Source of the DNA: Acidobacteriota bacterium
Lineage (GTDB): Bacteria; Acidobacteriota; Polarisedimenticolia; JACPZX01
DNA length: 64,000 bases
Direction of reading: 5' to 3'
Assembly (NCBI GenBank): GCA_016195325.1
Contig: JACPZX010000075.1
Coordinates: 1 to 64,000, forward strand
Part shown: positions 11,529 through 21,187 of the stretch, in pieces
How positions within the stretch are numbered: position 1 is the first letter of the stretch
How the letters are laid out: every line of letters begins with the position of its first letter
Notes under the pieces: model-generated
What the model was told of the DNA's origin: nothing
What the model saw: only the letters and a program-made list of their open reading frames with translations
Databases searched by the model: none
Translations under genes and position numbers: made by a program

Positions 11529-11942
11529 ATGACGTCTCCCCTCAGGACGGAAACGGCGCTCATCCTCGCTCTCCTCGGCGGCCCGGGGTACGGGCTCGCG
11601 CTTATCGAGCGCGTCCGAAATCGAAGCCGCGGGCGAATTCGACTCCAGCAGGGCGCCGCCTATCCGGCTCTCGGGACGCTCGAGCGCCGCGGGCTCGTCA
11701 GGTCGTGGCCCGTCAACATGTCGCGAAGCGGGCGGCCGCGCACCTATTACGAACTGACGCCGGCGGGAATCAAGGAGGCCGTGACCGAGCGCGAGGCCCT
11801 CGCGGGGTTCGTCGCGAAGGAGCCCGCGCCCGTGAGGTCTCGCCGCGAACTCCTGGCGATGCGGCGCGGCCTGGAAGAGTGTTTCGATGTCAGTGAGTTC
11901 GCGAGTACGCTTGAGCGGGGCGGGAGGGCCAGGGGTCTGTGA
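11529..11942 (+). CDS. PadR-like winged-helix transcriptional regulator
   Basis: The 137-residue protein has the PadR winged-helix pattern: TETALILALLGGPGYGLAL, then YPALGTLERRGLV, then RPRTYYELTPAG. The C-terminal part after residue 85 is short and basic and lacks the long dimerisation helix of large PadR proteins. Its TGA overlaps the GTG start of the nucleotidyltransferase-fold gene as GTGA, so the two are translationally coupled. The context is a regulator or antitoxin-like partner gene rather than a free-standing efflux regulator. The family call is firm; the role as an antitoxin is inference. Confidence 0.8.
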   Translation: MTSPLRTETALILALLGGPGYGLALIERVRNRSRGRIRLQQGAAYPALGTLERRGLVRSWPVNMSRSGRPRTYYELTPAGIKEAVTEREALAGFVAKEPAPVRSRRELLAMRRGLEECFDVSEFASTLERGGRARGL

Positions 11943-12496
11943 AGGGAGACGCCACCAAACTGCGGCGCGCAGCGCTTCGACTCATTCGCGCGGTGGGGGT
12001 GGACGACTGCGCCGTGATTGGCGCGCTGGCCCTGGCGGCGTACGGGTACACGCGCGCCACGCGGGATGTCGATCTCATGGCCCGGATTCCGCTTCCGGAG
12101 GTCGTGAAGCGCCTCAAAGCGAGCGGCGTGAAGTGCGCGCTACGGCACGGCGACAAGTTCGAGGGCGACTTCTCACTCGTCCGGGGCGTGATCGGGGGAG
12201 TGAACTTCGATGTCCTGCCGCCTATCGGTCACATCGAGTGGGACAGGACGGCGACGGTTCCGATGGGAGACGGGGAGGAGCTCAAGGTCGTCGATCTCGG
12301 GACACTGATCGATCTCAAGTTCCGCGCGGGCGGCCCGCAGGACGTGCTCGATGTCGTCATGCTCGTGCTCAGGAGCCCCGAGAAGCTCGAGTTCGCCCGG
12401 GAACTGGCTGCGTCGTATCAGATGGCTGACCAGTTTGAGTCGTTCCTCGACAACCCGCGCGTCAGGGCGAAGGCGCCGAAGCGCGTCCGTCTTTAA
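11939..12496 (+). CDS. Nucleotidyltransferase-fold protein (AbiEii/MNT-like)
   Basis: The 185-residue product has the signature of the DNA polymerase beta-type nucleotidyltransferase fold. It shows a GALALAAYG loop near residue 28, TRDVDLMAR with two acidic metal ligands near residue 41, and a third acidic strand in VNFDVLPP near residue 88. AbiEii-type toxins, minimal nucleotidyltransferases and uncharacterised NTases share this layout. The start is GTG, coupled to the PadR-like gene by a 4-base overlap. The TAA stop shares TTAA with the stop of the kinase gene on the other strand. The substrate is unknown. Toxin, tRNA-modifying and housekeeping roles are all possible. Confidence 0.65.
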   Translation: MKGDATKLRRAALRLIRAVGVDDCAVIGALALAAYGYTRATRDVDLMARIPLPEVVKRLKASGVKCALRHGDKFEGDFSLVRGVIGGVNFDVLPPIGHIEWDRTATVPMGDGEELKVVDLGTLIDLKFRAGGPQDVLDVVMLVLRSPEKLEFARELAASYQMADQFESFLDNPRVRAKAPKRVRL

Positions 12497-14032
12497 CTCC
12501 CCCCCACCCCCGCCATCCAGTTCGTGACGAGCGTCAGAGGCGGCGCGACCACCTGGGTCAGCGGCACCGCCGAGAGATACCGCTTGCCATCCGGCGAGAA
12601 CGTCCCGTCCGCGGGCACCACCTGCCCCCCGAAAAGCGGTCGCGACTCGCCGACCTCGAGCGAAGCCCCCACGACCCGAACCTCCACCCCGAACATCTTC
12701 CGCGACGAGGTCACGTAAGCGATCTCCCGACCCCCCGAAATCCAGTACCCAAAGGTGGCCCCGCCGGAGGAGATCTGCCGCTTCGCCCCCGGCCCCGGGA
12801 ACGGAACGACGAACAGCTCGGCCTTCCCCGATTCGTCGGAGACGTACGACATCCACTTCCCGTCGGGTGAGAACTGCGCGCCCCCCTCCGACGCCGGCGA
12901 GTTGATGAAAGGGTACGCCTTCGCGTCCCCCTTCAACGGCAGGAGCCAGATGTCCCAGCGCGTCTTCCCCCCCTGCATCCGGAAGGCCAGGAAGGCGCCG
13001 TCCGGCGACATCGACAGGAGCACGAGGCGGCCGGCCGACTCGGAGGTGAAGATGTTGCGGGCCTCCGACGCGCCGTCCGCGGCCTTGATTGACATCTTCC
13101 CGCGGCTGTCGGAGTAGGCGATCTGGCGCCCGTCGGGGGTCCAGAGCGGGAAGAGATACGTCTCCGGGCCGAAGGTGAAGCGCGTCCCCACGCCGCGCGC
13201 GATCTCGTAGACCCAGAGATCGATCCTCCCCTCGCCGGTCTGGACCGGGATCGTCGCGCGCTGGCCGTCGGGGGAGATCGCCGCGCGGCCGACCGCGGGG
13301 AAGCTCGCCGGCTCGGCGAGGGTCGAGAGCTTCTTGCCCTCCAGATCGAACCAGGTGAGCTGGCTCTTCGGGATCGCGGCGCCGGTCTGGAAGAGGAGAA
13401 GGCCGTTCGCCGCGACGGTGTACGCGCCGGTGAAGCGGAAATTGTTGAAGGTGACCTTCTCGGCGATCGGCACCGCCTCGCCGCTCACCCGGGCGGAGGC
13501 GGCGTCGAAGGGCTGGGCCATCAGGTTTCCGTCGCGCACGAAGAGGAGATGCCCCGGCGCGGCGTAGAGCCCTCCGCTCTCCGCCGTGACGACGAGATCG
13601 GCCTTCTTCGACGCGAGGTCGAGGCTGAAGATGCCGTTGTCCTTGTCCCCCACGGCGGCCGCCGCGGAGTAGTAGAGGAGGCGCTTGCCGTCGGGAAGGA
13701 ACTGCGGGAGGCGGTGCGACATCCCCTCCTTCGGGAGCGTCGTGATGGGGACGGGAGCGCCGCCCGCCGAGGAGACCTGCGACAGGCCGCTGTAGGCGTC
13801 GGGGGCGAAGACGATCGAGCCTCCCGAGCTCCAGCTCCCGCCTCGCGGGTCGTCGGCGTCGCACAGGGCCACGACCGTGCCGCCGGCGGCGGGGATCTTC
13901 TTGAGCTTGCGATCGGCGAAGAAGCCGAGCTGCTGTCCGTCGGGGGACCAGAAGGGATACGACGCGCCTTCGGTCCCGGCGAGGGGCTGCGCCGTCAGGC
14001 TGTCGATGGGCCGGATCCAGATCGTGGGGGGG
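12493..14032 (-). CDS. TolB/WD40-like propeller half of a frame-shifted Ser/Thr kinase
   Basis: This frame continues the kinase gene upstream. It contains about ten PD40-type repeats with the SPDG signature (for example [13 protein letters not shown] and FSPDGKRYL), forming an extracytoplasmic beta-propeller after the kinase membrane helix. It has no start codon or Shine-Dalgarno sequence of its own at the join. The join lies at a run of seven C (minus strand, 14032-14026). One additional C, or a -1 ribosomal slip, restores a single protein of about 887 residues. It is best read as one gene with the N-terminal half. Confidence 0.75.
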
Positions 14033-15155
14033 CCCCTTCGTTCGCGAGGACCATTGCGACCTTCGAGCCGTCGGGCGAGAGGACGATGCTCGTGTTCTGC
14101 GCGTCCAGCGACGTGCCCGGGGGAAGCAGCATGCTCGCGCGCATCGCGCGGACGGGAGCGGGCCTGTGCAGCGACCAGCCGAGGGCGACGCCGCCGACGG
14201 CGAGGACGAGCGTCGCGAGCCAGGGGAGCCATGCCGGAGATCGGCGCGGGGCGACGGCCGGGGCGGCGATGAATGCGGCGGCTCCCGCCTGCGATCCTCC
14301 CTCCGCGATCCACTTGAGCTCGCGCTTGAGGTCGCCGGCGCTCTGCCAGCGGTCGTCGGGGTCCTTCGCGAGGCACTGCCTCACGACGCGCTCGAGCGTC
14401 ACCGGCGTCATCGGCCGCAGCTCGGCGATCGGCCGCGGCTGCTCCTTGAGGATCGAGGCGATGAGCGAGGCCTGGGTCTTTCCTTCGAAGGCGCGCGCCC
14501 CGGTCGCCATCTCGTAGATCACCGTGCCGAACGCGAAGAGGTCGCTGCGCGGGTCGGCCTCGAGACCTTCGAGCTGCTCGGGGGCCATGTACTGGAAGGT
14601 GCCGACGATCGTCCCGGCAGCGGTGAGGGGGCTCGTCATCGTCGGCGCAGCTGTCAGTTGCGTGGGAGCTGTCGCGGCTCCGATGGACTTCGCGAGGCCG
14701 AAGTCGAGGAGCTTCGTCCCCGACTTCGTGATCATGACGTTGCCGGGCTTGAGGTCGCGATGGACGAGGCCGCTCCTGTGCGCCCGGTCGAGGGCGTCGG
14801 CGATCTCGATGGCGCAGCGGAGGAGCTCCTCCACGGGAAGCGGCCCCCGCGCGAGCTTCTGCGCGAGCGTCTCCCCCTCGAGGTACTCCATCACGAGGTA
14901 GTCGACGCCCTCCGAGCTTCCGATGTCGTGGAGGGTGCAGATGTTCGGGTGGTTCAGGCTCGAGACGGCCTTCGCCTCCCGCTCGAAGCGCTGGCGGACT
15001 TCGGGGTTCGACGCCGCGTGGGAGGGGAGGACCTTGACGGCGACGGTGCGATCGAGGCGTGTGTCGCGCGCCCTGTAGACTTCCCCCATGCCTCCCGCCC
15101 CGATCGGGGTGAGGATCTCGTACGGTCCGAGTCGCTGTCCGGCGTTCAGCGGCAT
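13995..15155 (-). CDS. Ser/Thr protein kinase, N-terminal half (kinase domain plus membrane helix)
   Basis: The frame encodes a Hanks-type kinase. It shows a glycine loop [12 protein letters not shown], the catalytic Lys in [22 protein letters not shown] and an APE-like APEQLEG. A transmembrane helix lies near residue 310, then the first strand of a propeller. The frame then ends early at 13995, out of phase with the rest of the propeller. Compared with the intact kinases at 23511-26405 and 26404-29214, this half is complete up to the frame break. A TGCTAGTCT extended -10 lies 9 bases before the ATG and there is no Shine-Dalgarno sequence. Confidence 0.88.
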   Translation of the reverse strand: MPLNAGQRLGPYEILTPIGAGGMGEVYRARDTRLDRTVAVKVLPSHAASNPEVRQRFEREAKAVSSLNHPNICTLHDIGSSEGVDYLVMEYLEGETLAQKLARGPLPVEELLRCAIEIADALDRAHRSGLVHRDLKPGNVMITKSGTKLLDFGLAKSIGAATAPTQLTAAPTMTSPLTAAGTIVGTFQYMAPEQLEGLEADPRSDLFAFGTVIYEMATGARAFEGKTQASLIASILKEQPRPIAELRPMTPVTLERVVRQCLAKDPDDRWQSAGDLKRELKWIAEGGSQAGAAAFIAAPAVAPRRSPAWLPWLATLVLAVGGVALGWSLHRPAPVRAMRASMLLPPGTSLDAQNTSIVLSPDGSKVAMVLANEGAPPRSGSGPSTA

Positions 15156-15164
15156 GAGGGAGCG

Positions 15165-15170
15165 AGACTA
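15165..15170 (-). promoter_or_regulatory. Extended -10 (TGCTAGTCT) of the Ser/Thr kinase gene
   Basis: On the minus strand TAGTCT preceded by TGC lies 9 bases before the kinase ATG at 15155. It fits the leaderless arrangement seen at other first genes in this window. Confidence 0.4.
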
Positions 15171-15261
15171 GCACGAAGGCCCGGCCGGGAGGGCGCGTCG
15201 ATCCGCGCGCATGGACAGGCGGTGCGAATCCGGATTAATGTCTCCCGTGAAGGAGCACTCG

Positions 15262-15687
15262 ATGGTCGATCACGATCGCAAGTACAAGCAGAAAGGCTAC
15301 CAGGACTCGGGCGGCGGAGCGGTCCGCGAGAAGCGCCCCGCCGCGACCCCGCGGGATCGGACCGAGCCCCGGCCCGTCGAGAAGCCCCGAACCCGCACCG
15401 TCTCCCGCTGCACCGAGTGCGGCGCGATGCTCGCCTCCGGCGGAGCGGACGGCGTCTGCGCGGGGTGCGGGGTCGAGATCCACGCGTGCACGCAGTGCGC
15501 ATTCTTCGATCCCGGCGGCCGGTTCCAGTGCGCGAAGCCGGTCGCCGAGGCCGTCGCCGACAAGAGAGGCCGCAACGAGTGCGAGCTCTTCGAGCTGCGC
15601 GCGAGCTTCGAGCGCGACATCTCGACCGCGGCGCCGGCGCGCCCCGCCGACGCCCGCAAGGGGTTCGACGACCTCTTCAAGAAGTAG
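15262..15687 (+). CDS. Small zinc-ribbon-like protein of unknown function
   Basis: The 141-residue soluble protein has a charged, Pro/Arg-rich N-terminus of about 50 residues. A Cys cluster follows: CTECG, CAGCG, then CTQC and a later FQC, arranged as one or two zinc ribbons. It ends in an acidic helix and a KGFDDLFKK tail. The ATG at 15262 is chosen because AAGGAG lies 8 bases upstream; an in-frame ATG at 15211 has no such site. It ends 9 bases from the convergent DJ-1 family gene. I do not recognise the family. The metal-binding call rests on the Cys pattern only. Confidence 0.7.
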   Translation: MVDHDRKYKQKGYQDSGGGAVREKRPAATPRDRTEPRPVEKPRTRTVSRCTECGAMLASGGADGVCAGCGVEIHACTQCAFFDPGGRFQCAKPVAEAVADKRGRNECELFELRASFERDISTAAPARPADARKGFDDLFKK

Positions 15688-15696
15688 CTCGCACCT

Positions 15697-16851
15697 CTAG
15701 CTCGCCCTCGCGATCTCCAGATCCACGGTGTACTCGTGCGTCTTCCCCGTCACCGGCTCGACGCGGACCGAGCCCCGCCATGCCTTGCCGCCGGGCGCGA
15801 CGAACTTGAAGTCGTGCCGCGTCGCGTCGGACGCGCTCGAGGCGGGGGACGAGCCCTTCGTCCAGTTCGCCCGCGCGCCGAGCGTCTGATCGAAGGCTCC
15901 GAGGATCTCGGCCGCGCTCTTTTCGGACGATCCGCGCGCCACGATGCGCCATCGGTCGGATGATCCTTCCGTGCTCTCGATCGCCCACGTGCCCGTCGCG
16001 TTTGCGAACTCGTCGATGTACGGGAGGACGAACCGATCGGCCAGCTTTCCGCGCGCGAACTCCGCGTTCCAGTCGTACTCCTCGCTGAGGGCGACGCTCT
16101 GCGCGGCTCCCTTGCCGCGCGCGAGCTCCACCACGTGCAGGGCGCCGTCGATGCCGGCGGAGAGTCCCCCGGTCGTGATGATCTTCCCGTTGTCGACGAA
16201 GCGCTGATCGTCGACGACGGTGACCTTCGGGTACCCGGCCCGGAGCTTCGCGACGTTGGAGTACGTCGTCGTCGCCGTGAGGCCGTCGAGGAGCCCCGCC
16301 TGCGCGAGGATGAAGGCGCCGTTGCACACCGACATCGTGTGCTCCGCCTTCGCGGTGACGTCGGTGATCCACTTCAGGGTCGGCTCGCTCTCGTGGACGC
16401 CGTTGATCCCCCCTCCGGGAACCACAAGGATGCTGGGCTGGGGGGCGTCGGCGAAGGTGTACTTCGGGACGACGGTCATGCCGGCGACGGTCGTGATCGG
16501 ATCCTTCGTCGCGCCGACGGTGTACACGTCGAAGCCGGCCGCCTGGAAGATCTCGTACGGCCCCGTGTAGTCGATGATCTGGACGCCGGTGAAGATCAGG
16601 ATGGCGACTTTCTTGCGCGCCTTGGCGGCCGCTTCCGCCGCGTCCCTGTCGACGAGCCGGGAGCCGCAGACAGGGCAGTTCCCCGGATGGTCGTAGACCG
16701 TCTCGTCGCACGGCATGCCGCACGGAGGGCAGACCCAGTGCTTGCCGGTCTCTCCGGACGCGGCTGTCTGCGCCGCCGGGACCGAGAGCGCGCCGAAGGT
16801 GATCGAAGCGACGAAGAGGATCGAGGTCAGGGCGCGGGCGAGGGATCTCAT
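15697..16851 (-). CDS. Exported DJ-1/PfpI-family protein with N-terminal heavy-metal-binding motif
   Basis: The 384-residue protein has a signal peptide (residues 1-28) and a Cys-rich segment with CPPCGMPC and CPVCGSRLV resembling the HMBD/YHS-type metal-binding domain. A DJ-1/PfpI glutaminase-like domain occupies residues about 65-250. The predicted nucleophile is the Cys of SVCNGAF, as in the isonitrile-hydratase and AraC-N-terminal branch. A C-terminal region of about 130 residues has no clear family. The ATG at 16851 has GGAGG 8 bases upstream. Fusion of a metal-binding finger to a periplasmic DJ-1 domain is uncommon. Possible roles are chaperone, hydratase or metal-stress protein, and none is certain. 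Confidence 0.8.
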   Translation of the reverse strand: MRSLARALTSILFVASITFGALSVPAAQTAASGETGKHWVCPPCGMPCDETVYDHPGNCPVCGSRLVDRDAAEAAAKARKKVAILIFTGVQIIDYTGPYEIFQAAGFDVYTVGATKDPITTVAGMTVVPKYTFADAPQPSILVVPGGGINGVHESEPTLKWITDVTAKAEHTMSVCNGAFILAQAGLLDGLTATTTYSNVAKLRAGYPKVTVVDDQRFVDNGKIITTGGLSAGIDGALHVVELARGKGAAQSVALSEEYDWNAEFARGKLADRFVLPYIDEFANATGTWAIESTEGSSDRWRIVARGSSEKSAAEILGAFDQTLGARANWTKGSSPASSASDATRHDFKFVAPGGKAWRGSVRVEPVTGKTHEYTVDLEIARAS

Positions 16852-17034
16852 GCGGAAGCCTCCACGGTTGGATTCTCGAGGGCGTCGGGATTGCCTTCGC
16901 GGGGGATTCAGCAAGGCCGGTGCCACCGCTCGCGGGGGCGCGCCATGGAATTTGAACGAGTTGTCGACGGTCTAGAGGAGACGGGGATCCGGCGCTGTCC
17001 GTTCGTGGGACCAGCGGTTCCGGATCGGGACGGT

Positions 17035-18930
17035 TCAGGCCGGCGGCGGCCCCGTCTTGTCGATCAGCTTCGCGAGCGCCTTGCGGTCCGGCTCGACGAG
17101 CTCCGCGATCCGATCCCCATTCACCTCGGCGACGATGATCTGCCCCACCTCGCTGTGGACGTCGCTGAAGATCCCGTGGCTCTTCATCTTCCGCGTCTGG
17201 TACTGGTTGTCCTCGGTCGGGCCGACGTAGTGCACCGAGGCCGCCTTGTAGCGATGGATGAGGAAGAGGGTCACGAGCGTCATCAGCCTCTTCTTCCGGA
17301 GCGACTCCTCGAAGGTGTTCTGATCGCGGACGGACAGGAGGCTCCGGCCCCGGCGGTCGTGGATGTTCGCGAAGATGACGTTCGCGACCTCGCCGTTGCC
17401 GCCGTTGAAGAGCCCCAGCTCCAGCACCTCCGATCCCGGCGTGTGCGGGCGAAGATGGACGCGCAGCTCGAGCTTCAGCCCGTTGTGCTTCGTCCACATC
17501 TCGAGCCACTCGGCGAGGAGCTTCGGCGGAACCTCGGTCTGCACGAGGTGCTGCGCCTGCGTCGAGCCCTTTCCCATCGCCTTGGTCGCCGCGGTGTGCC
17601 CCGACGAGGCGAGGAGCGCCGCGTCGAGCCTCGGCCCGCCGACCAGGGTCTGAGGCGTCTTGTAGGGCGACTCGAGGAGCCGGAACTTCCTCTGGAGGCG
17701 CGCGAGGGCGAGCATCCCGTCCTGCCGCAGCGCCGCCGCGAACTCCTCGGCCGCGAGGCCGTCGATCTGGTGGCCGCCGTACGTGATGAAGTTGAAGACG
17801 TAGCCGAGCTTGCCGAGCTCCTCGGGGAATCGCCGCATCTCGTCGTCGCTCATGCCGGTGGTGTCCCAGTTGAACGACGGCGAGAGGTTGTAGGCGAGCA
17901 TCTTGTCGGGGTGGACGGCGTGGACCGCCGCGGCGAACTTCCGGGCGTCCGCGAGGTTCGCGGTCTTGGTCTCCATCCAGAGAAGATCGGCGAACGGGGC
18001 GCAGGCGATCGACTTGGCGATCGCGTAGTCGATCCCGTTCACGACCTGGTAGTAGCCGTCGGGGGTCTTGGTCAGCTCGCAGTCCCAGATGACGTGGACG
18101 CCGAGCGATCGGGCCTTCTCGCGCGCGGCGACGAACGAGGCCTTCGCGGCGAAGGCCTGCCACTCCGGGGCGCTCATGTCGAACCGCTCCCCCTCCGCCG
18201 CGCGGAAGGCGATGACGTCGGCCACCGCCTGGCCGTACGTCTTGAGGCCGGCCTCCGACTGCCACGCGTCGAGGCAGCGCGAGCCGACCTTGTCGAGCAT
18301 CTGCTCGACGATGGGGGCCTTCGCCCCCTTGAACGCGGCGGCCGCGTCCTTGACCACCGGCATCACGCCGGCCTTCTTCAGCCAGCGGAAGGCGGCCTCG
18401 TACTCCTCGGACGAGATCGAGAAGAGGAGGTGTCCCCGGACGTCCTCGAGGCCCAGGTCGAAGAGGCGCTTCATGACGGCGATGGAGCAGAGCCTGAAGC
18501 TCGGAAGATCCACGCTCGTCGCGCCGAGGATGAAGGGCTGGTCGCGCTCGTCGCTGCGGCCGTCGAGGAAGGTCGCGGCCTCCGCGTCGGTGCGGGCCAC
18601 GATGAGGCCGGGGACTCCCATGATGTCGAGCTGGAAGCGGGCGGCGTTGAGGCGCTTGATCTGCTCGTCCTGGGGGACGAGGACTTTTCCTCCCTGGTGG
18701 CCGCATTTCTTGGCGCCGGGCTTCTGATCCTCGATGTGGTAGCCGGGGACCCCCACCTCCACGAACCGGCGGATGAGGTTCCGGACGTGCGCGTCCCCTC
18801 CGTGGCCGGTGTCGGCGTCGGCGATGCTGAAGGGACGGAAGTCGATCTCGGGGGCGGAGAGCCGCTGCTTGTCGGTCATCCGCGCGCGCGCGAAGTGCTG
18901 GTTCCGGTCGGCGGCGAGGAGCATCCGCAC
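17035..18930 (-). CDS. aceA: Isocitrate lyase, long (ICL2-like) form, main part
   Basis: This frame encodes most of a long isocitrate lyase, which cleaves isocitrate to glyoxylate and succinate in the glyoxylate shunt. It contains the [10 protein letters not shown] metal-site motif, HIEDQ and the catalytic KKCGH loop. A C-terminal extension of about 200 residues is typical of the ICL2 type (about 760 residues in Mycobacterium). The frame is open upstream to about 18985, where ASYPLSQVP is still recognisable. The true N-terminus lies in another frame at 18960-19208. The segment between GPYSPG and DLASYPL, about 30 residues in homologues, is missing. As sequenced the enzyme could not be made in one piece. 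Confidence 0.9.
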   Translation of the reverse strand: MRMLLAADRNQHFARARMTDKQRLSAPEIDFRPFSIADADTGHGGDAHVRNLIRRFVEVGVPGYHIEDQKPGAKKCGHQGGKVLVPQDEQIKRLNAARFQLDIMGVPGLIVARTDAEAATFLDGRSDERDQPFILGATSVDLPSFRLCSIAVMKRLFDLGLEDVRGHLLFSISSEEYEAAFRWLKKAGVMPVVKDAAAAFKGAKAPIVEQMLDKVGSRCLDAWQSEAGLKTYGQAVADVIAFRAAEGERFDMSAPEWQAFAAKASFVAAREKARSLGVHVIWDCELTKTPDGYYQVVNGIDYAIAKSIACAPFADLLWMETKTANLADARKFAAAVHAVHPDKMLAYNLSPSFNWDTTGMSDDEMRRFPEELGKLGYVFNFITYGGHQIDGLAAEEFAAALRQDGMLALARLQRKFRLLESPYKTPQTLVGGPRLDAALLASSGHTAATKAMGKGSTQAQHLVQTEVPPKLLAEWLEMWTKHNGLKLELRVHLRPHTPGSEVLELGLFNGGNGEVANVIFANIHDRRGRSLLSVRDQNTFEESLRKKRLMTLVTLFLIHRYKAASVHYVGPTEDNQYQTRKMKSHGIFSDVHSEVGQIIVAEVNGDRIAELVEPDRKALAKLIDKTGPPPA

Positions 18931-18959
18931 GATCGGGGCCGCCTCGGCGGGAACCTGGC

Positions 18960-19208
18960 TCAGCGGATAGCTCGCGAGATCCCGGGGGAGTAGGGGCCGA
19001 AGGTGGTGATCGAGGAGCGCTTCGCGAAGAGCTCCCGGAGCCGCGCGTGGAACCCCTCAGCGGCGGCGCGGGCGACGACGCAGTCGGCGCGGATCGTCCC
19101 CCGCTGCTCGGCGACCTCGCGGGGGGAGTAGAGCCTCGTGATCCCCCGGAAGCGCGGGGAGTCGAACCACTCCCGGATCTCCGCAATCTGCTGCTGGAAT
19201 AGGCTCAT
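18960..19208 (-). pseudogene. aceA: N-terminal fragment of isocitrate lyase (frame-broken)
   Basis: The 82-residue frame begins [15 protein letters not shown] and reaches TTFGPYSPG, which matches the start of long isocitrate lyases. It then runs six residues into a stop. The ATG at 19208 overlaps the TGA of the malate synthase gene as ATGA, confirming it as the authentic aceA start. The break lies at CCCCGGG around 18981-18990, consistent with a deletion between short repeats or an assembly collapse. Confidence 0.8.
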
Positions 19209-21130
19209 CTCGCGCTCCTGCCCCCGCCGCCATCCTCCGGGGCGCTGAAATCCATGTTGCCGGTGAGGCGCGTTCCGCCGCCCCTGAAGGCGTCCATGTA
19301 CCGGCGGATCCGCCCCCTCGCCGAGCCGAGGTCGTGGTTGTTCAGGTTGATGTTGAGGAGATCGATGTACCACGGTGCCTTCACCTCCGCCCCGACGTAC
19401 GCCTCGACGATCTCGCGGGCGATCGGCAGCGTCGTCTCCTTCGAGTCGTCGTGGACGTCGCGGTTGCCCGCCGCGCGGAGCTTCCCGTACTCAGATGCGA
19501 GGAGCGCTCCGAAGATTTCGGACGTGAAGGCCGGTTCCTCGGTCAGCCGCGCCCCCTTGTGCAGCCACTCCCAGAGGATGCTCAGGCGGATCTCGCCGGT
19601 GGCCATGTCCTCCATCAGGTAGAGGACGTCGTCGTCGCCGAAAAAGTCGGCCGGCTTCAGCGCCGCCGCCTGGAATCCCTGGCTGAAGGCGTTGCCGTAC
19701 TGCAGGGCGACGCTCAGCAGATCGCGCGCGCCGCGGACGGTGCGAGGCGCCGGCTCGAGGAGCGTCAATCCTTCGGCGTCGGCGGCCGTGTGGGTGAGCC
19801 GGGGGAAGGCGCGGCCGAGCTGGTTGTCCTCGCCGCCCCTCTCCCAGACGGGCCGCACGATGTGGACCATCTTCCAGTGCGCGACCCACTTGCCGCTCGC
19901 CCCCTCGCGCTGCTCCCGCTCTGCCCCAGCGATCGCCCGGCGCATGCCGCTCTCGACGCCGGCCTTCGAGCCCACCGGGATGTTGGGCTCCATGCCGCCC
20001 TGCCACAGGGCGCAGCGGCCGTCGCGATCGGGGGTGTTCACCGCGCGCCTCACGCGATCCTCGTAGTTCCTCATGTACCCGTACGTCATCGTGATCGCGT
20101 CGATGTTCGGGTTCACGAACGACGGGTCCCACGCCATCGCGTCGGAGACGCTGTTGATGTAGTCCCACCGGCCCGTGTTGAAGCCGACGAACCGCCGCCC
20201 AAGGGCGGCGCGGATCTCCATGAGCTGGAAGCTCGCCTCGAGCTGCTCGACGAGGACGTACGTCCGGATGGAGGAGGCGGGCAACCCCGCGTGCCCCTCG
20301 AGCGCCGAGAGGATCTCGCTCCAGAGGGCGGCCTCCTCGGCCGTCTGGATCTTGGGGAGGTAGAGGACGATCGAGCGGCCGCTCCCCAGGAGCGCGGCGT
20401 GGTTGTGGACGACGTACATCGAGGCGTCGACGATCGAGGCCGAGAATCCCTCTCCCCCCCTGACGCGCACGTGGCGATCGTCGAGGTGGAGGCCGCGCGG
20501 GCGGAAGATCTTCGTCGTGAAGCCGAGCTGCTCCGTCACGCTCGTCACGATCTCCCGGCCGAGAAAACCCCGCGCCCACGCGTTCATCTCGCCCGCCACC
20601 TCCGAGGCGATCCGGAGGAAGAGAGGAGAGCCGTCGAGCGCGAGCTTGAGGTTCCGCTGGTTCTCGAGCGACATCGTCGAGATCTGCCCCAGGGCGTCCT
20701 CGCCGTCGAACATCCAGCCGTCGGCCCCCGACAGCAGGGCGTACGCGACGTTCCGGAGGCTCCGCTCGATCGGCTCGCCGGGCTTCGTCGCCGGGCCAGT
20801 CCCCTGGATCCACTGGCGTCTCAGGTCCTTCGGGATTTCGCCGCCGGCGAACTTCCCCTCGCGCGCGTCGCGCACCTTGATGCGGGTCCGCGGGATCACG
20901 GAGTCGGGGTCCAGGAAGCCGATGCGCTCCTTCCGTTGCGCCCGGTCGGCCCTCCTCTTGATACGCGCGTCCATGAGGTCGCGCCTTTCGGCCTCGAACG
21001 CCGACATCGCCGACATCGCCGACATCACCTCGCGGGTGTAGACGTCCGGGAACTCGCGCTCGAGGCCCGGGCGGATCTCGAGGTCCTGGGTCCGGCCGGG
21101 CGCACCTTGGATCCGCGGGTTCTTGTCCAC
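19205..21130 (-). CDS. aceB: Malate synthase
   Basis: The 641-residue protein is a TIM-barrel malate synthase that joins glyoxylate and acetyl-CoA, the second step of the glyoxylate shunt. Motifs include [31 protein letters not shown], the [10 protein letters not shown] region and a C-terminal catalytic-type EDMATGEIR segment. It is about 100 residues longer than E. coli malate synthase A (533), mainly at both ends. It is the first gene of a two-gene operon, overlapping aceA by ATGA, so shunt enzymes are made together. A threefold 9-base tandem repeat encodes MSAMSAMSA near residue 36, which may be length-variable. Confidence 0.93.
   Translation of the reverse strand: MDKNPRIQGAPGRTQDLEIRPGLEREFPDVYTREVMSAMSAMSAFEAERRDLMDARIKRRADRAQRKERIGFLDPDSVIPRTRIKVRDAREGKFAGGEIPKDLRRQWIQGTGPATKPGEPIERSLRNVAYALLSGADGWMFDGEDALGQISTMSLENQRNLKLALDGSPLFLRIASEVAGEMNAWARGFLGREIVTSVTEQLGFTTKIFRPRGLHLDDRHVRVRGGEGFSASIVDASMYVVHNHAALLGSGRSIVLYLPKIQTAEEAALWSEILSALEGHAGLPASSIRTYVLVEQLEASFQLMEIRAALGRRFVGFNTGRWDYINSVSDAMAWDPSFVNPNIDAITMTYGYMRNYEDRVRRAVNTPDRDGRCALWQGGMEPNIPVGSKAGVESGMRRAIAGAEREQREGASGKWVAHWKMVHIVRPVWERGGEDNQLGRAFPRLTHTAADAEGLTLLEPAPRTVRGARDLLSVALQYGNAFSQGFQAAALKPADFFGDDDVLYLMEDMATGEIRLSILWEWLHKGARLTEEPAFTSEIFGALLASEYGKLRAAGNRDVHDDSKETTLPIAREIVEAYVGAEVKAPWYIDLLNINLNNHDLGSARGRIRRYMDAFRGGGTRLTGNMDFSAPEDGGGGRSAR
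21002..21028. repeat. 9-base tandem repeat in aceB (3 copies)
   Basis: CGACATCGC occurs twice and once as CGACATCAC, in frame with aceB, giving Met-Ser-Ala three times. Slippage would add or remove three residues without changing frame. Confidence 0.7.
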
Positions 21131-21187
21131 TCGAGTGACGAAGATGGGGCGGAACGACCGACCGTCAAGTCGGGGAGGGGCGAAGAA

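Noticed and set aside
16986-17026. GATCCGG/CCGGATC inverted repeat downstream of aceA as a terminator
   Set aside because: The 7-base arms are 27 bases apart and lack a T-tract. It may be chance in GC-rich DNA.
15677-19186. Open frame of over 1100 codons on the minus strand
   Set aside because: It has the Arg/Pro-rich composition of a shadow frame. The DJ-1 and isocitrate lyase genes occupy the same strand in other frames with clear motifs.
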